Shown: piece by piece, positions 12,413 to 22,564 of the stretch
Layout: each line of letters begins with the position of its first letter
Position numbering within the stretch: position 1 is the first letter of the stretch
Source of the DNA: Echinicola salinicaeni
GTDB lineage: Bacteria > Bacteroidota > Bacteroidia > Cytophagales > Cyclobacteriaceae
Assembly (NCBI RefSeq): GCF_014280965.1
Contig: NZ_JACODZ010000003.1
Span: forward strand, 310,001 to 374,000
Direction of reading: 5' to 3'
Length of the DNA stretch: 64,000 nucleotides
The notes under the pieces: generated by a model
The model's input: only the letters and a program-made list of their open reading frames with translations
Told to the model about the DNA's origin: nothing
Database searches by the model: none
Position numbers and translations under genes: made by a program

Positions 12413-14608
12413 ATGATCAAAAGGATTATTTACTTTTTATCAGCTTGCTTTCTACTATTTGGATGTAGGGAAGTAGGCTGGGAAGAACATTATGAAAGTC
12501 CCGAATGGCTTAAAGGAAATGCCTGGGAATTGCTAGAAAGCAGGGGGAATTTCACCATCTTTCTAGAAGCCGTTGAAAAAGCGGGATTTAAGAGTCTGGT
12601 GGAAGGAAAAGGAATCATCACGGTGCTTGCTCCGCCAGATGAAGCATTTGAAAAGTACTTTTCTGAGGAGGGTATTGGCGGTGTCGATGAACTTTCGGTA
12701 GCTGAGACCAAAAAGTTGATGGGCTACCATTTGGTGTATTATTCTTTTTCCCGTAATCGGTTTGCCAATTATCGTCCAGAGGGACAGGCTGTAGAAAAGC
12801 CAGCCATGGCAGGAATGTATTATAAGCACCGCACCAAAAGCCGGGATACCGTTTCGGTGGAGATGGACAAGGTAGCAGGAAAGGAACGCACGATTTTTCA
12901 CAAAGAGCGTTTTGTGCCAGTCTTTTCCTATAATTTATTTACTTCTAAAAACATCGATGCTGCATCCAATTACGAGTACTTTTATCCCGAAAGTAGATGG
13001 ACAGGTTCAGGGGGATTTAATGTTTCAAATGCCACGGTAGATGAATATGCCCTACCCACTGATAATGGCTATGTCTATATTGTGGACCGTGTGGTAAAAC
13101 CATTGGAGACGGTTTATAAAGAACTGGAACAAGAGGCAAACTACAGTGACTTTATAAAAATTTACGATCGGTTTACCAGTTTTTGGTATGATGATGAAAC
13201 TTCCAAGGCCTATGCAGAGGCTGGTGATTCCTTATATGTAAAGATACATACTGGTCTACCGGAAATTGCTTCCGAATGGTCTTATAATGGCGGTGTTGGC
13301 TTAGCGGATTATGCAAATTTAGCAGCACTTTCAGGTAATGCCTACAATGTGTTTGCCCCAAACAACACTGCACTGCAGACTTTCTTTAGTGAATACTGGG
13401 CCGGCCATTATGCTTCACTTGACGAGGTGCCATTTTTGCCGATCAGGTTATTACTGAGTAACCACGTATACCAGGGAAGTATTGTTTTTCCTTCTGAAAT
13501 CGAACGTGGTGATATCCAAAGTATCTATGGGAATATCATTCAGTTTGACCCTGAGCAGGACGTGGAAGAGAAAGGGATAGGAGTAAATGGTGTTTATTAT
13601 GGCTTGAATGAAGTGATCGTTCCTGAGCTTTTCCGTGGAGTGATCGGTCCTATGCTTCAGCAACCCGAATACAGCATGTTTTTACAAATGCTCTACAGTT
13701 CAGGCAGCCTGCAAGCTTTTCTCGGCGATGCCCTAAAGTTTACAGTCTTTATTCCTAGCAATGAGACCATCCTCAATACCATTTATGGCGGCAGTGAAAT
13801 TTTCTGGAACGAAGGTAATCCATTACAGTTTGGTGATGAAGCAGTAGAGGTGGAAAATGCTGAAGGTATCAGGGTACCTATGAGTACCGGTGCGATGCGG
13901 GCTTTTGTCCAAAACCATATTGTAACGGATGAAATCACGGAGATTTCCGGAACAAAGGTTTACCGTACTAGAAATCCATTTAGCTATTTGTATATCACTG
14001 ATGAGGGAGTAGCCTCCTCCAATAATTATAACCTTGGAGAGTTTGCTCCTGCATCGGCAGTGAGTGGTGAATGGAACAATGGTATGGCCTACGAAGTGGA
14101 ACGCTCATTAATTCGTGAAGAAGGAAGTTTCAAATACATTATCGCATCAGCCAGTTCAGGAACCAGCACCATTCAGGAATTTTCAGAGTTTTCCAAACTC
14201 CTCTCCCAAGCGGGTTTGGTAGACCCCAATAACGAATTTGAATTTTTGTTTGGAGACAATTATATGCTCTTTGCACCGACCAACGAGGCCATTTTAGAAG
14301 CCAAGGAACAAGGCCTGATTCCAGAAGATGAAGGGGATTTGGAGGATTTTCTTCGGTATTATTTCGTGCCAGCCAGTACCAATAGTTATAGCGATTATGC
14401 TTTTCCAGGTATGGGTGTTCAAGGTGAGCTGGTTACTGCCCAGGAAAATGGTGATGTATTCAGTCAACTTGCACTTTTGGACAATGGTACAGACCTACAG
14501 GTAAGGTCTGCTACAGGAGAGACGGCCAATGTGGTCAGTGTTTTTCCAAAAATCTATGTGGATGGTGCTGTTTATCAGATTGATAAAGTGCTCAATTCAG
14601 GACATTAA
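12413..14608 (+). CDS. Lipoprotein with about four FAS1 (fasciclin) domains
   Basis: The 731-residue protein starts with a lipoprotein signal (SACFLLFGC, Cys 18) followed by REVGWEEHY, similar to the KETWDEHY after the lipid Cys of the FAS1 protein at 20966. FAS1-like units are visible at about 40-225, 240-405, 410-570 and 575-731, each with a TVLAPPDEAF / NVFAPNNTAL / TVFIPSNETI / MLFAPTNEAI core and a later YxxDxVxxP-like strand. FAS1 domains generally mediate adhesion or protein contacts. As first gene of a seven-gene operon, 18 bases before a susC, it probably sits on the cell surface as an accessory to the transporter, in the position held by SusE/SusF or surface glycan-binding proteins in other loci (inference). 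No catalytic motif is seen. Confidence 0.85.
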   Translation: MIKRIIYFLSACFLLFGCREVGWEEHYESPEWLKGNAWELLESRGNFTIFLEAVEKAGFKSLVEGKGIITVLAPPDEAFEKYFSEEGIGGVDELSVAETKKLMGYHLVYYSFSRNRFANYRPEGQAVEKPAMAGMYYKHRTKSRDTVSVEMDKVAGKERTIFHKERFVPVFSYNLFTSKNIDAASNYEYFYPESRWTGSGGFNVSNATVDEYALPTDNGYVYIVDRVVKPLETVYKELEQEANYSDFIKIYDRFTSFWYDDETSKAYAEAGDSLYVKIHTGLPEIASEWSYNGGVGLADYANLAALSGNAYNVFAPNNTALQTFFSEYWAGHYASLDEVPFLPIRLLLSNHVYQGSIVFPSEIERGDIQSIYGNIIQFDPEQDVEEKGIGVNGVYYGLNEVIVPELFRGVIGPMLQQPEYSMFLQMLYSSGSLQAFLGDALKFTVFIPSNETILNTIYGGSEIFWNEGNPLQFGDEAVEVENAEGIRVPMSTGAMRAFVQNHIVTDEITEISGTKVYRTRNPFSYLYITDEGVASSNNYNLGEFAPASAVSGEWNNGMAYEVERSLIREEGSFKYIIASASSGTSTIQEFSEFSKLLSQAGLVDPNNEFEFLFGDNYMLFAPTNEAILEAKEQGLIPEDEGDLEDFLRYYFVPASTNSYSDYAFPGMGVQGELVTAQENGDVFSQLALLDNGTDLQVRSATGETANVVSVFPKIYVDGAVYQIDKVLNSGH

Positions 14609-14626
14609 ACCCTCAATACCAGTTTT

Positions 14627-17600
14627 ATGAAAACAACTTATATCATTAGCTGTCTGCTAATGCTGCTCTCGGTATTGCCTTTACAGGCACAAGAGCAACA
14701 GACGGTCTTGACAGGAAAAATAACCGATACAGGTGGAGAACCCCTTATTGGCGCGAGTATCTTCATCGAAAATGAACAGCAACGGAGCTTAAATGGAACC
14801 ATCTCTGATGAAAATGGCAATTACAGATTGGCAATTCCTCAGGGAAATAATCTAAAGGTGGTCTTCTCCTATATTGGATTTAAAACAAAAAAGGTGACCA
14901 TTAGCAACCAAACGACCATCAATACCATGCTGGATGAAGACGCCTTTGAATACGGCTCAGCAGAAGTAGTTGCGGAGCGCGTGCAGACCAATTCACTGGG
15001 TATCAGCCAGCGTGAGCAAGTGTCTTCTAGTCAGCGGTTTGATGTGGAGCAATTGGAGGAGGTGCCCATGACGTCCATCGAATCAGGGCTTCAGGGAAGA
15101 ATGGCCAATGTGGACATCATCTCCGGTGCTGACCCTGGATCAAGGAGCACCATTCGTATCCGCGGAACATCCTCTCTCAATGCCAATTCCGATCCTTTGA
15201 TCGTCGTGGATGGGATTCCTTATCCGACTAATTTTGGAGATGATTTTAACTTTGCTACAGCCAATGACCAGGATTTTGGGGCCTTGGTCAATATCTCTCC
15301 CAATGATATAGAGTCCATCGAGGTACTGAAAGATGCAGCCGCTACGGCCATTTGGGGTTCCCAAGGTGCTAATGGTGTGCTGATATTCAAAACCAAGAAA
15401 GGGAAAAAAGGCAAGACGAAGTTCTCCTTTTCTACCAAATCGGAAATGAAGAAAGAGCCCAATACCATTCCTATGCTGGATGGATCCCAATATGTCAGCC
15501 TCGTGCAGGACGGGATTTGGAATTCGATCAATGATGTGGGCTATCAGTCTGGGTCAGCCTATACGGACTTATTATTTCAAACACCTGAAATCAATTTTGA
15601 TCCTGAATGGGTATACTTTGACGAATATAACCAAAACACCAATTGGGTCAATGAGGTCACTCAACTGGGCTATTTTCTGGACAATAACTTCTCACTTAGC
15701 GGAGGGGGAGACAAGGCGATCTACCGGGTCTCCGTAGGCTATCTCCGAGATGTAGGAACGACGATTGGCACCTCACTGGATCGGTTTAATTCCATGGCCA
15801 GTGTTACCTATAATTTCTCCAATAAGCTCAGTGTAAGTGCGGATATGTCGTATTCGCAGAGTATTAAGGAGGCTAATTGGACAGGAAATGGTATTTCTTC
15901 AGCCCGGTCCATGGCCATGCGGAAGATGCCTAATATGAGTCCTTATGTGTTGGATGCCAATGGTAACAGGACTTCGGAATATTTCTCTCCATTGGAGAAT
16001 TTCCAAGGGAGCTTTGCCAATAATAAATATTACAATCCCGTGGCATTGGTGCATGAATCAAGCAATCAGACCAAGGCTGATAATGCGCGGGTAATCTTTC
16101 GCTTGCGGTATCAGTTCAACCCTGATCTGCAATACCAAGGGACAGTAGGCTTTGATACTAGAACGAATAAAAACACCAGTTTCTTGCCGCAGTCGGTTAC
16201 GGGTGTACTCTGGACGGATCCTTATTTTAACAGGAGCTCGGATATGCTTTCAGACCAACTGTATATCAATACCGAAAATAAACTGATTTATAATAAGGCC
16301 ATCAATGATAAAAACCATATTATCCTGAGTGGTTTGGTACAGTCCAATGAAGGCCGAAACTTTGGCTATGTAAGCCAGACGAGCGGAAATGCATCAGTAT
16401 CCCTGAGTGATCCTACAGATGGCGCTGCCGTTTCCAAAATGGAGTCAGATAATTCTATGACTAGGAGAGTGGCGACGATCGCCAATGCCCACTATACCTT
16501 TAATGGTAAATACATTATTTCTGGCGGTTATCGCTGGGAGGCCAATTCCAGCTTGGGTGCCAGTAACCGTTGGGCTGGATTTCCCTCTATCGGTTTGGCA
16601 TGGCACTTTGGTGACGAGCCATTTATGAAAGATTTTGCAGGCATTGAGTTGGGCAAATTAAGGGCCAGTTGGGGTAAAAGCGGAAACCCTCCGGGAGGCG
16701 CCTTTCCTTACATCGGTACATTCAGCCCGATCACGCCTGGTTATATGGACATGGTAGCCATTTCCCCTTCCAGTATCCAGCTAGAAAACCTTCGTTGGGA
16801 AACGATTGCCCAGTCCAATATCGGTATTGACTTTTCCCTAATGGAGGGAAGGCTGTATGTGACTGCAGAAGTGTATGATCGAAGGACTACCGACCTGTTG
16901 CAGAGAAATTACAGCTTACCTTCTTCCACAGGATTCTCGGAGGTGAGGTACTACAATTCCGGAGAAGTATATAATAGGGGTTGGGAGCTGATTTTTAACT
17001 ATGATGCGATCAAGCGAGCGGACTTGGGGGTATCATTTAACTTCAATATTGCTAGAAACCGCAATAAGGTGGAGGAGCTTCCCGAAAATATGCTGTTCGA
17101 AAACTATGAGTTTAAAAACGGATCATATGCCCACAAAATCGTGGAGGGGAATCCAATTGGATCTTTTTATGGCTATCGCTATGAAGGTGTCTATCAGAAT
17201 GGTGAAGAAACCTATGCAAGAGACAATGAAGGCAACTTGATTTACGACATTGATGGCGAATTGGTCTATATGCAAAATGGAAACCGTCGTGTATATCCTG
17301 GCGATGCGAAATATGAGGATGTCAACGGAGATGGCGTCATTGATCAATTTGACATTGTTTATCTGGGAAATGCCATGCCCTTATTCACAGCTGGCACCGG
17401 TTTTAACATCCGATGGAAGAACTTTATGCTGACCACCTTTTTCCATGGAAGGTTTGGGCAGAAGATTGTCAATCAGACTCGGATCAATACCGAAAACATG
17501 TATGGTACATCAAACCAAAGTACTGCCGTGCTTCAACGGTGGAGACACCAAGGAGATGATACGGGTATTCCCAGGGCACTTTATAACGAAGGGTATAATT

Positions 17601-17872
17601 ACTTAGGGTCAGATCGTTTTGTTGAAGATGGTTCATTTGTACGCTTAAAGACAGTTTCGCTGCGGTATTCATTGCCAAAATCTTGGTTATCATCCAATAA
17701 GATAGATCGGTTTGATGTGTTTTTTACCGCTCAAGACCTGCATACTTGGACCAACTATTCCGGTCAAGATCCAGAGGTCAACCTCTCCAGCAATATATAC
17801 ATGCTTAGCGTGGACGGTGCATCCACCCCACGTCCCAAGCGATTTGCACTGGGTGTGAATATGAACTTTTAA
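14627..17872 (+). CDS. SusC-like TonB-dependent transporter 2 (FAS1-associated)
   Basis: The 1081-residue protein has a signal peptide (LLMLLSVLPLQAQ), a CNA-B-like domain at about 25-110, a plug domain (RGTSSLNANSDPLIVVDGIPYP, then IESIEVLKDAAATAIWGSQGANGVL) and a barrel ending in KRFALGVNMNF. The segment where EVVVVGYG normally occurs reads SAEVVAERVQTNSLGISQRE, so the TonB-box-like consensus is degenerate. The gene lies 18 bases after a FAS1 lipoprotein and 12 bases before its susD, in a tightly packed operon. It should import oligosaccharides; the FAS1 neighbours suggest a surface complex of unusual composition. The downstream pectate lyase makes homogalacturonan-type fragments a reasonable cargo (inference). 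Confidence 0.93.
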   Translation: MKTTYIISCLLMLLSVLPLQAQEQQTVLTGKITDTGGEPLIGASIFIENEQQRSLNGTISDENGNYRLAIPQGNNLKVVFSYIGFKTKKVTISNQTTINTMLDEDAFEYGSAEVVAERVQTNSLGISQREQVSSSQRFDVEQLEEVPMTSIESGLQGRMANVDIISGADPGSRSTIRIRGTSSLNANSDPLIVVDGIPYPTNFGDDFNFATANDQDFGALVNISPNDIESIEVLKDAAATAIWGSQGANGVLIFKTKKGKKGKTKFSFSTKSEMKKEPNTIPMLDGSQYVSLVQDGIWNSINDVGYQSGSAYTDLLFQTPEINFDPEWVYFDEYNQNTNWVNEVTQLGYFLDNNFSLSGGGDKAIYRVSVGYLRDVGTTIGTSLDRFNSMASVTYNFSNKLSVSADMSYSQSIKEANWTGNGISSARSMAMRKMPNMSPYVLDANGNRTSEYFSPLENFQGSFANNKYYNPVALVHESSNQTKADNARVIFRLRYQFNPDLQYQGTVGFDTRTNKNTSFLPQSVTGVLWTDPYFNRSSDMLSDQLYINTENKLIYNKAINDKNHIILSGLVQSNEGRNFGYVSQTSGNASVSLSDPTDGAAVSKMESDNSMTRRVATIANAHYTFNGKYIISGGYRWEANSSLGASNRWAGFPSIGLAWHFGDEPFMKDFAGIELGKLRASWGKSGNPPGGAFPYIGTFSPITPGYMDMVAISPSSIQLENLRWETIAQSNIGIDFSLMEGRLYVTAEVYDRRTTDLLQRNYSLPSSTGFSEVRYYNSGEVYNRGWELIFNYDAIKRADLGVSFNFNIARNRNKVEELPENMLFENYEFKNGSYAHKIVEGNPIGSFYGYRYEGVYQNGEETYARDNEGNLIYDIDGELVYMQNGNRRVYPGDAKYEDVNGDGVIDQFDIVYLGNAMPLFTAGTGFNIRWKNFMLTTFFHGRFGQKIVNQTRINTENMYGTSNQSTAVLQRWRHQGDDTGIPRALYNEGYNYLGSDRFVEDGSFVRLKTVSLRYSLPKSWLSSNKIDRFDVFFTAQDLHTWTNYSGQDPEVNLSSNIYMLSVDGASTPRPKRFALGVNMNF

Positions 17873-17884
17873 TCCGAAGTAACC

Positions 17885-19354
17885 ATGAGAAAGACATATA
17901 TATGCTTACTGGCTGTGTTGACATTTGCCATTAGTTCTTGTAACGATTGGCTAGAACTGCAGCCCGAAAACAATCAGGTCAGTGATGAATACTGGACCAA
18001 TAAAGAAGAAGTGGAAGCGGTACTTGGTGCCGGTTATGTAAGGCTTCGGGAAACCATGGAGCAGCAGCTGGTTTGGGGTGAAATGCGAGGAAATGGCCTT
18101 ACCACCGGCAGTGGGGCTATCTTAGCAGACATCTTTAGAATCAACCAATGGGATATCCTTCCGGGGAATGATTTTGTGAAGTGGGATAAGTTTTACCAGG
18201 TGATCAATTATGCCAATATGGTCATCAAGTATGGCCCCGAGGTGGTGGAACGAGATCCTTCTTTCAATCAAAATGTCATGCAGTCTTACCTGTCGGAAGC
18301 TTATTTCCTAAGGGGATTGGCTTATTTCTATTTGGTGAGGAATTTCCGAGATGTGCCATTGATCACAGAGCCGTATATGGATGATCAGACAGCCTTTGAG
18401 GTAGCCAAATCACCATCCAACGAGATTTTTCGACAGATTAAAGTGGACCTAGAAGGTGCAGTAGAATATGCCAAGGAAGTGGCGCCGACTGTTTGGGAAG
18501 CTAAAGGAAGAGCTACCAAGTGGGCCATTTACGCCACCTTGGCTGATGTTTACCTATGGACAGAAGAGTACGATAAGGCGATTCAAGCCTGCGATGCTGT
18601 GATCAACAGTGGTCAGCTGGGATTGCTGGAAGGAATGGTCAATAACAATAATAATTGGTATAGGATCTTCAGTGAGGGGAATACCAATGAAGGAATTTTT
18701 GAAATCCAGTTTGACTTTGACAAAGGCCAGACGAATAACCTGATGTCCTGGTTTGGGACCAATCAACGGTATAATGTTACCGAGCGTACCGTGGCATTAT
18801 TATCAGAATCTGATGAAGATATTCGAGGAGAGGGATCAAGCTACCTGGCAGGAGACTTTAGTGTGTGGAAATACTTGGGAGCAGAGGCAGAAACAGGTAT
18901 TCCTAGGGTTTACAGTGACCAAAACTGGATCATTTATCGCATTGCGGATATTTATTTGATGAAGGCAGAAGCGATGGCAATGAAAGGTGCTAGTAGCTAT
19001 GGAGAAGCTGCAGAGCTGATCAATCAGGTACGTGAACGTGCCCAAATTTCAGAGCCTGTATCGGCCGCTTCAACAGAATTGGAAATGTTACAATTGGTCA
19101 TGGAAGAGCGGGGAAGAGAATTCGTCGGCGAAGGTAAAAACTGGTATGATATCCTTCGCGTAGCGAGCAGAAACGACTATCAGTACAAGGACTACCTGAT
19201 TACTCAGGTGCTGCTGACGGCTCCTGCGAGTTCCGCCCCCATCATACGTTCAAAACTGCTGGACGAAAACAGCCATTACCTGCCCATTCACATTCAAGAG
19301 TTGGCAGCTAACAGGCTTTTGGAACAAAACCCCTATTACGATAACCTAAATTAA
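17885..19354 (+). CDS. SusD-like lipoprotein 2
   Basis: The 489-residue protein has a lipoprotein signal (LTFAISSC, Cys 19) and SusD/RagB landmarks: LELQPENNQVSDEYWTNKEE near the start, LSEAYFLRGLAYFYLVRNF in the TPR region, YRIADIYLMKAEAMAM, and the C-terminal MEERGREFVGEGKNWYDILR. It is the surface cap and glycan binder for the SusC encoded 12 bases upstream. The next gene, a FAS1 lipoprotein, begins 7 bases after its stop, so all are co-transcribed. Confidence 0.94.
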   Translation: MRKTYICLLAVLTFAISSCNDWLELQPENNQVSDEYWTNKEEVEAVLGAGYVRLRETMEQQLVWGEMRGNGLTTGSGAILADIFRINQWDILPGNDFVKWDKFYQVINYANMVIKYGPEVVERDPSFNQNVMQSYLSEAYFLRGLAYFYLVRNFRDVPLITEPYMDDQTAFEVAKSPSNEIFRQIKVDLEGAVEYAKEVAPTVWEAKGRATKWAIYATLADVYLWTEEYDKAIQACDAVINSGQLGLLEGMVNNNNNWYRIFSEGNTNEGIFEIQFDFDKGQTNNLMSWFGTNQRYNVTERTVALLSESDEDIRGEGSSYLAGDFSVWKYLGAEAETGIPRVYSDQNWIIYRIADIYLMKAEAMAMKGASSYGEAAELINQVRERAQISEPVSAASTELEMLQLVMEERGREFVGEGKNWYDILRVASRNDYQYKDYLITQVLLTAPASSAPIIRSKLLDENSHYLPIHIQELAANRLLEQNPYYDNLN

Positions 19355-19361
19355 CCTCGCC

Positions 19362-20963
19362 ATGAAGATTATAAAGAATTATTTCATATACCTAATGGGG
19401 CTGGTCATGGCACTGGTCTCTTGTTCAGATCCCTATGAGGAGACGACATTTACCGCTTACGAAGAGTTGCCTATTTCCTTATTACTGGAATCCCAGCCGG
19501 AGAAATTTTCCATGTGGGTAGAACTTATGCAACATGCGGATATGTACAATACGCTGAATCTTAAGAGTACCTATACGGTGTTTGCGCCAATTAATGAAGG
19601 CGTACAGCAATACTTGGAGGCCAATAACTGGTCCAGTATAACAGACATCCCCAAAGAGGATGCTGCCTATTTGGTGAAATACCACACGATCAACCAGGTT
19701 AAAATCAGCCAAAGTCAATTCGAAAATGGTGTGATCAATGACCGCAATGCCACCGATGATAATCTATCCATTGAATTCCGCGAAGGGGGCCTCAATGCCA
19801 TTTTCCTCAACGGGGAATCCCGCATCAAGGACTTGGACATCGAGGCGACCAATGGCATTATCCATAGTTTGGAAGAGGTGCTTGTGCCGGTAAGGGCCAC
19901 TATAATGGATCGATTGGGAGCTGAACGTTTTTCGATCTTTCGGGAGGCAGTGGAGATGACAGGCAGAGCTGAGATCCTTAATACTATTGTGATCGAAGAA
20001 ACAGATAACAGCGGCAACCCCTTGGAATACAGAATTCGCATGACAGCTTTTGCGGTGTCTGACGAGGTGTATGCCCAAGAGGGCATCATGAGTTTGGAGG
20101 ATCTGATTGCAAAATTGGAGGTGGCAGATGATGATTATACGGACAGCGAAAATGGCTTGAGAAAGTATGTGGATTATCACTTGCTATCGCAAGTTAAGTC
20201 CTTTGCGGATTTAGGCGAGTTTCCGGAAGGTGAGACTTCTATGAACATCAATACTTTGGCGACGAATGAGCTGATTAACATTGCGGATCGTTCCGGAAGT
20301 CTGGTGATGAACTATGATGCAGAAGCTAAGGGAGGAGTGGAGTTTATTGAAGAAAACATCAATTGCAAAAATGGTGTGATGCATGAGGTAAACCATTGGA
20401 TGCCACTGTTCACTCCGGAAAGGGTGACGGTTATTTGGGATTTGACGGATTATGCGGACTTGCAAGCCCTTTGTGACCAATACCAAAACAGCAGCTTGAA
20501 TTCCACTTATACGAGGACATTTACCCAAGAGGAATTGAGCTGTTATAAGTGGAAGTCCACACCAGAATACCGACCAAATGCGGTGGCTTATCGGAATAAC
20601 CGTGGGGCTGATGGCATCTGGTATGCTGATGCGGTAAATCACGATCACCTCCGATTGGATTTGGGGCAATCCGGTTGGATTGAGATGGAGACTCCTGTGC
20701 TGATTAAGGGAAGCTATGAAATCACTATGACCTACCTCAGCTATACAGAAAGAGAAAACACGGGTTACCTGCAATGTTCGATGGACGGAAAACGACTGGG
20801 AAGTCAATGGCCAGTATCCAATCGACGCTATGACAGGGCATTGGAGAGGCGAATGACAAGTTCATTCACCTTTGATGAAACCGGCAGCCATACTCTAAGA
20901 ATTGTGGCCATTGACGGTGAATTACTAACACTGGATCACATTAGATTTAAACCTGTTGACTAA
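19362..20963 (+). CDS. FAS1 lipoprotein with C-terminal beta-sandwich
   Basis: The 533-residue protein has a lipoprotein signal (LVMALVSC, Cys 21). A first FAS1 unit (about 30-175) contains TYTVFAPINEGVQQYL and the closing NGIIHSLEEVLVPV. A second, looser unit spans about 180-360 and ends KNGVMHEVNHWMPLF. The remaining 170 residues (about 365-533) form a beta-rich domain with GSYEITMTYLSY, DGKRLGSQWPV and the ending LDHIRFKPVD, which resembles a CBM6/CBM35-like or related jelly-roll. No catalytic motif is visible. A role as surface glycan-binding or scaffolding protein of the adjacent SusC/D complexes is inferred from position and domain type. Confidence 0.8.
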   Translation: MKIIKNYFIYLMGLVMALVSCSDPYEETTFTAYEELPISLLLESQPEKFSMWVELMQHADMYNTLNLKSTYTVFAPINEGVQQYLEANNWSSITDIPKEDAAYLVKYHTINQVKISQSQFENGVINDRNATDDNLSIEFREGGLNAIFLNGESRIKDLDIEATNGIIHSLEEVLVPVRATIMDRLGAERFSIFREAVEMTGRAEILNTIVIEETDNSGNPLEYRIRMTAFAVSDEVYAQEGIMSLEDLIAKLEVADDDYTDSENGLRKYVDYHLLSQVKSFADLGEFPEGETSMNINTLATNELINIADRSGSLVMNYDAEAKGGVEFIEENINCKNGVMHEVNHWMPLFTPERVTVIWDLTDYADLQALCDQYQNSSLNSTYTRTFTQEELSCYKWKSTPEYRPNAVAYRNNRGADGIWYADAVNHDHLRLDLGQSGWIEMETPVLIKGSYEITMTYLSYTERENTGYLQCSMDGKRLGSQWPVSNRRYDRALERRMTSSFTFDETGSHTLRIVAIDGELLTLDHIRFKPVD

Positions 20964-20965
20964 AA

Positions 20966-22564
20966 ATGAAGCGCATGAAGAATTTAAAATATCTATTAGG
21001 ATTGGTACTCATACTCTGTATGGGCTGTAAAGAAACCTGGGATGAGCACTATGGTATGGTTGGTACAGATGAAAGTACCCAAGTGGTTTCAGAACTCAAC
21101 CTATTGGATTACCTGAAATCAAATCCAGATTATGCCAAATTTGTGGAAGCTTTGGAAGTGAATGGGATTGCTGAGGAATTAACCAGAGATCAATATTTAT
21201 CGGTTTGGGTGGTCAATAATGAAGGGATGGATGCCCTTGCCCAAATGAACTTGGATTCCGAATTTGTCTTACGCTATCATATCAACAACTTGACCTATGA
21301 TATGAGCAAGTTACGGGATGGGCTGAGGTTGAGGTCCCTTAATGGGAAATACATTCCTGTGACCCGTAAGGTGGAAAATAGTATTATGGTGGCAGATGCG
21401 ACCATAACGAATGGAAATCAGTTTTGCCAAAATGGAGTGGTGCATGAAATCAGCGAGTTGATGGTGCCAGACGAGAGCATTTATGATTATGTGTTCAAGC
21501 TTTCAGATGATTACTCCATGATCAGGGATTCTGTATTTGCGGCTAATGATACTGTATTTGATGCTAAAAATAGTGTTCCGATTGGGGTAGATAAGTCTGG
21601 AAATACAATCTATGATTCAGCATTTGTAATTGAGAACCCGATTTTTGAGGAGGTTGATTTTAGGTCAGAGTTTTCCCAGGTAACTATGTTTTTGCCCAGC
21701 AATCAAGTGGTGGACAATTGCTTTCAGAACCTTCAGGGGCTTTATGACCAATTTGGCAAGCCTTTTACCAGAGAGGATTCCTTGACGGCTTGGAATTGGA
21801 TTATGGATGCGGTTTTCTATGATGATATAGTAGAGGATTATGGTTCCGAAGAAGATTTGATTTCAGCATTTGGCGCGCGGTGGAAAACGTCCGTCCAGGG
21901 GGTCAATACGCAATACAAAAGGATGAGCAATGGTCGAATCTACGATGTTAATTTCTTGAAGATTCCGAACAATGTCCACATATCGGCCATTAAGCAATTG
22001 TTTTACTATTACGAATTTGTGCCAGATGCCCAACGTGATGCACTTTTTACCTTTCACAATGCCACAGAGATCAGGGCGCAGGGTACGGACAATTATTCCT
22101 TTCCAAGCTTGAATGTATCGGGTACGTATACCATTCTCCGCTTGTTTGGTGATGATATCCCAGGACAACCCTTGGCGGTGGATTATACACCGGTAAAACT
22201 CGATAAAAATGATGATGGTACCACCACCGCCTCAGTTGTGGAAGTGCCCCCAGGAGAATATAACCTTTATATGGGGGTTCAGTCCAAGAACCATCCTTTC
22301 TTGAATGTCTACATCGATGATCAACTGGTAGCTTCAGAGTTAAACGTGGAGCCTTCATCACCATGGAATTATGACAGAAGTACCAATACCGTTTCAGGAA
22401 CCAAATGGGATGGTCTAGGCGGCCTGGTGGGTGTAGTGAATATCGAAGGGGATGAAGTACGCACATTTAAGATCCGTATAGAGGTGGCTTTATTAGGGAA
22501 ATCCTCTAGAGAAGAGATGAAGCTTTATCACTGGGCGCTTGTACCCACCCAAAATAACTATTGA
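20966..22564 (+). CDS. FAS1-type lipoprotein with beta-rich C-terminus
   Basis: The 532-residue protein begins two bases after the previous stop; a start at 20975 is also possible. The lipoprotein signal LVLILCMGC (Cys 21) is followed by KETWDEHYG. Residues about 45-160 form a degenerate FAS1 unit (YAKFVEALEVNGI, then NGVVHEISELMVP), and about 165-345 a second one with VTMFLPSNQVVDNCF. The C-terminal region (about 355-532) is beta-rich: GTYTILRLFGDD, PGEYNLYMGVQSKNHPFLNVYIDD and MKLYHWALVPTQ. It parallels the C-terminal sandwich of the preceding FAS1 protein and may bind glycans. Its stop overlaps the next susC start (TGATG), implying translational coupling. Confidence 0.8.
   Translation: MKRMKNLKYLLGLVLILCMGCKETWDEHYGMVGTDESTQVVSELNLLDYLKSNPDYAKFVEALEVNGIAEELTRDQYLSVWVVNNEGMDALAQMNLDSEFVLRYHINNLTYDMSKLRDGLRLRSLNGKYIPVTRKVENSIMVADATITNGNQFCQNGVVHEISELMVPDESIYDYVFKLSDDYSMIRDSVFAANDTVFDAKNSVPIGVDKSGNTIYDSAFVIENPIFEEVDFRSEFSQVTMFLPSNQVVDNCFQNLQGLYDQFGKPFTREDSLTAWNWIMDAVFYDDIVEDYGSEEDLISAFGARWKTSVQGVNTQYKRMSNGRIYDVNFLKIPNNVHISAIKQLFYYYEFVPDAQRDALFTFHNATEIRAQGTDNYSFPSLNVSGTYTILRLFGDDIPGQPLAVDYTPVKLDKNDDGTTTASVVEVPPGEYNLYMGVQSKNHPFLNVYIDDQLVASELNVEPSSPWNYDRSTNTVSGTKWDGLGGLVGVVNIEGDEVRTFKIRIEVALLGKSSREEMKLYHWALVPTQNNY

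Noticed and set aside
20211-20807. 198-residue minus-strand frame within a FAS1 lipoprotein gene
   Set aside because: Antisense to a well-supported gene in a tight operon; composition is not protein-like.
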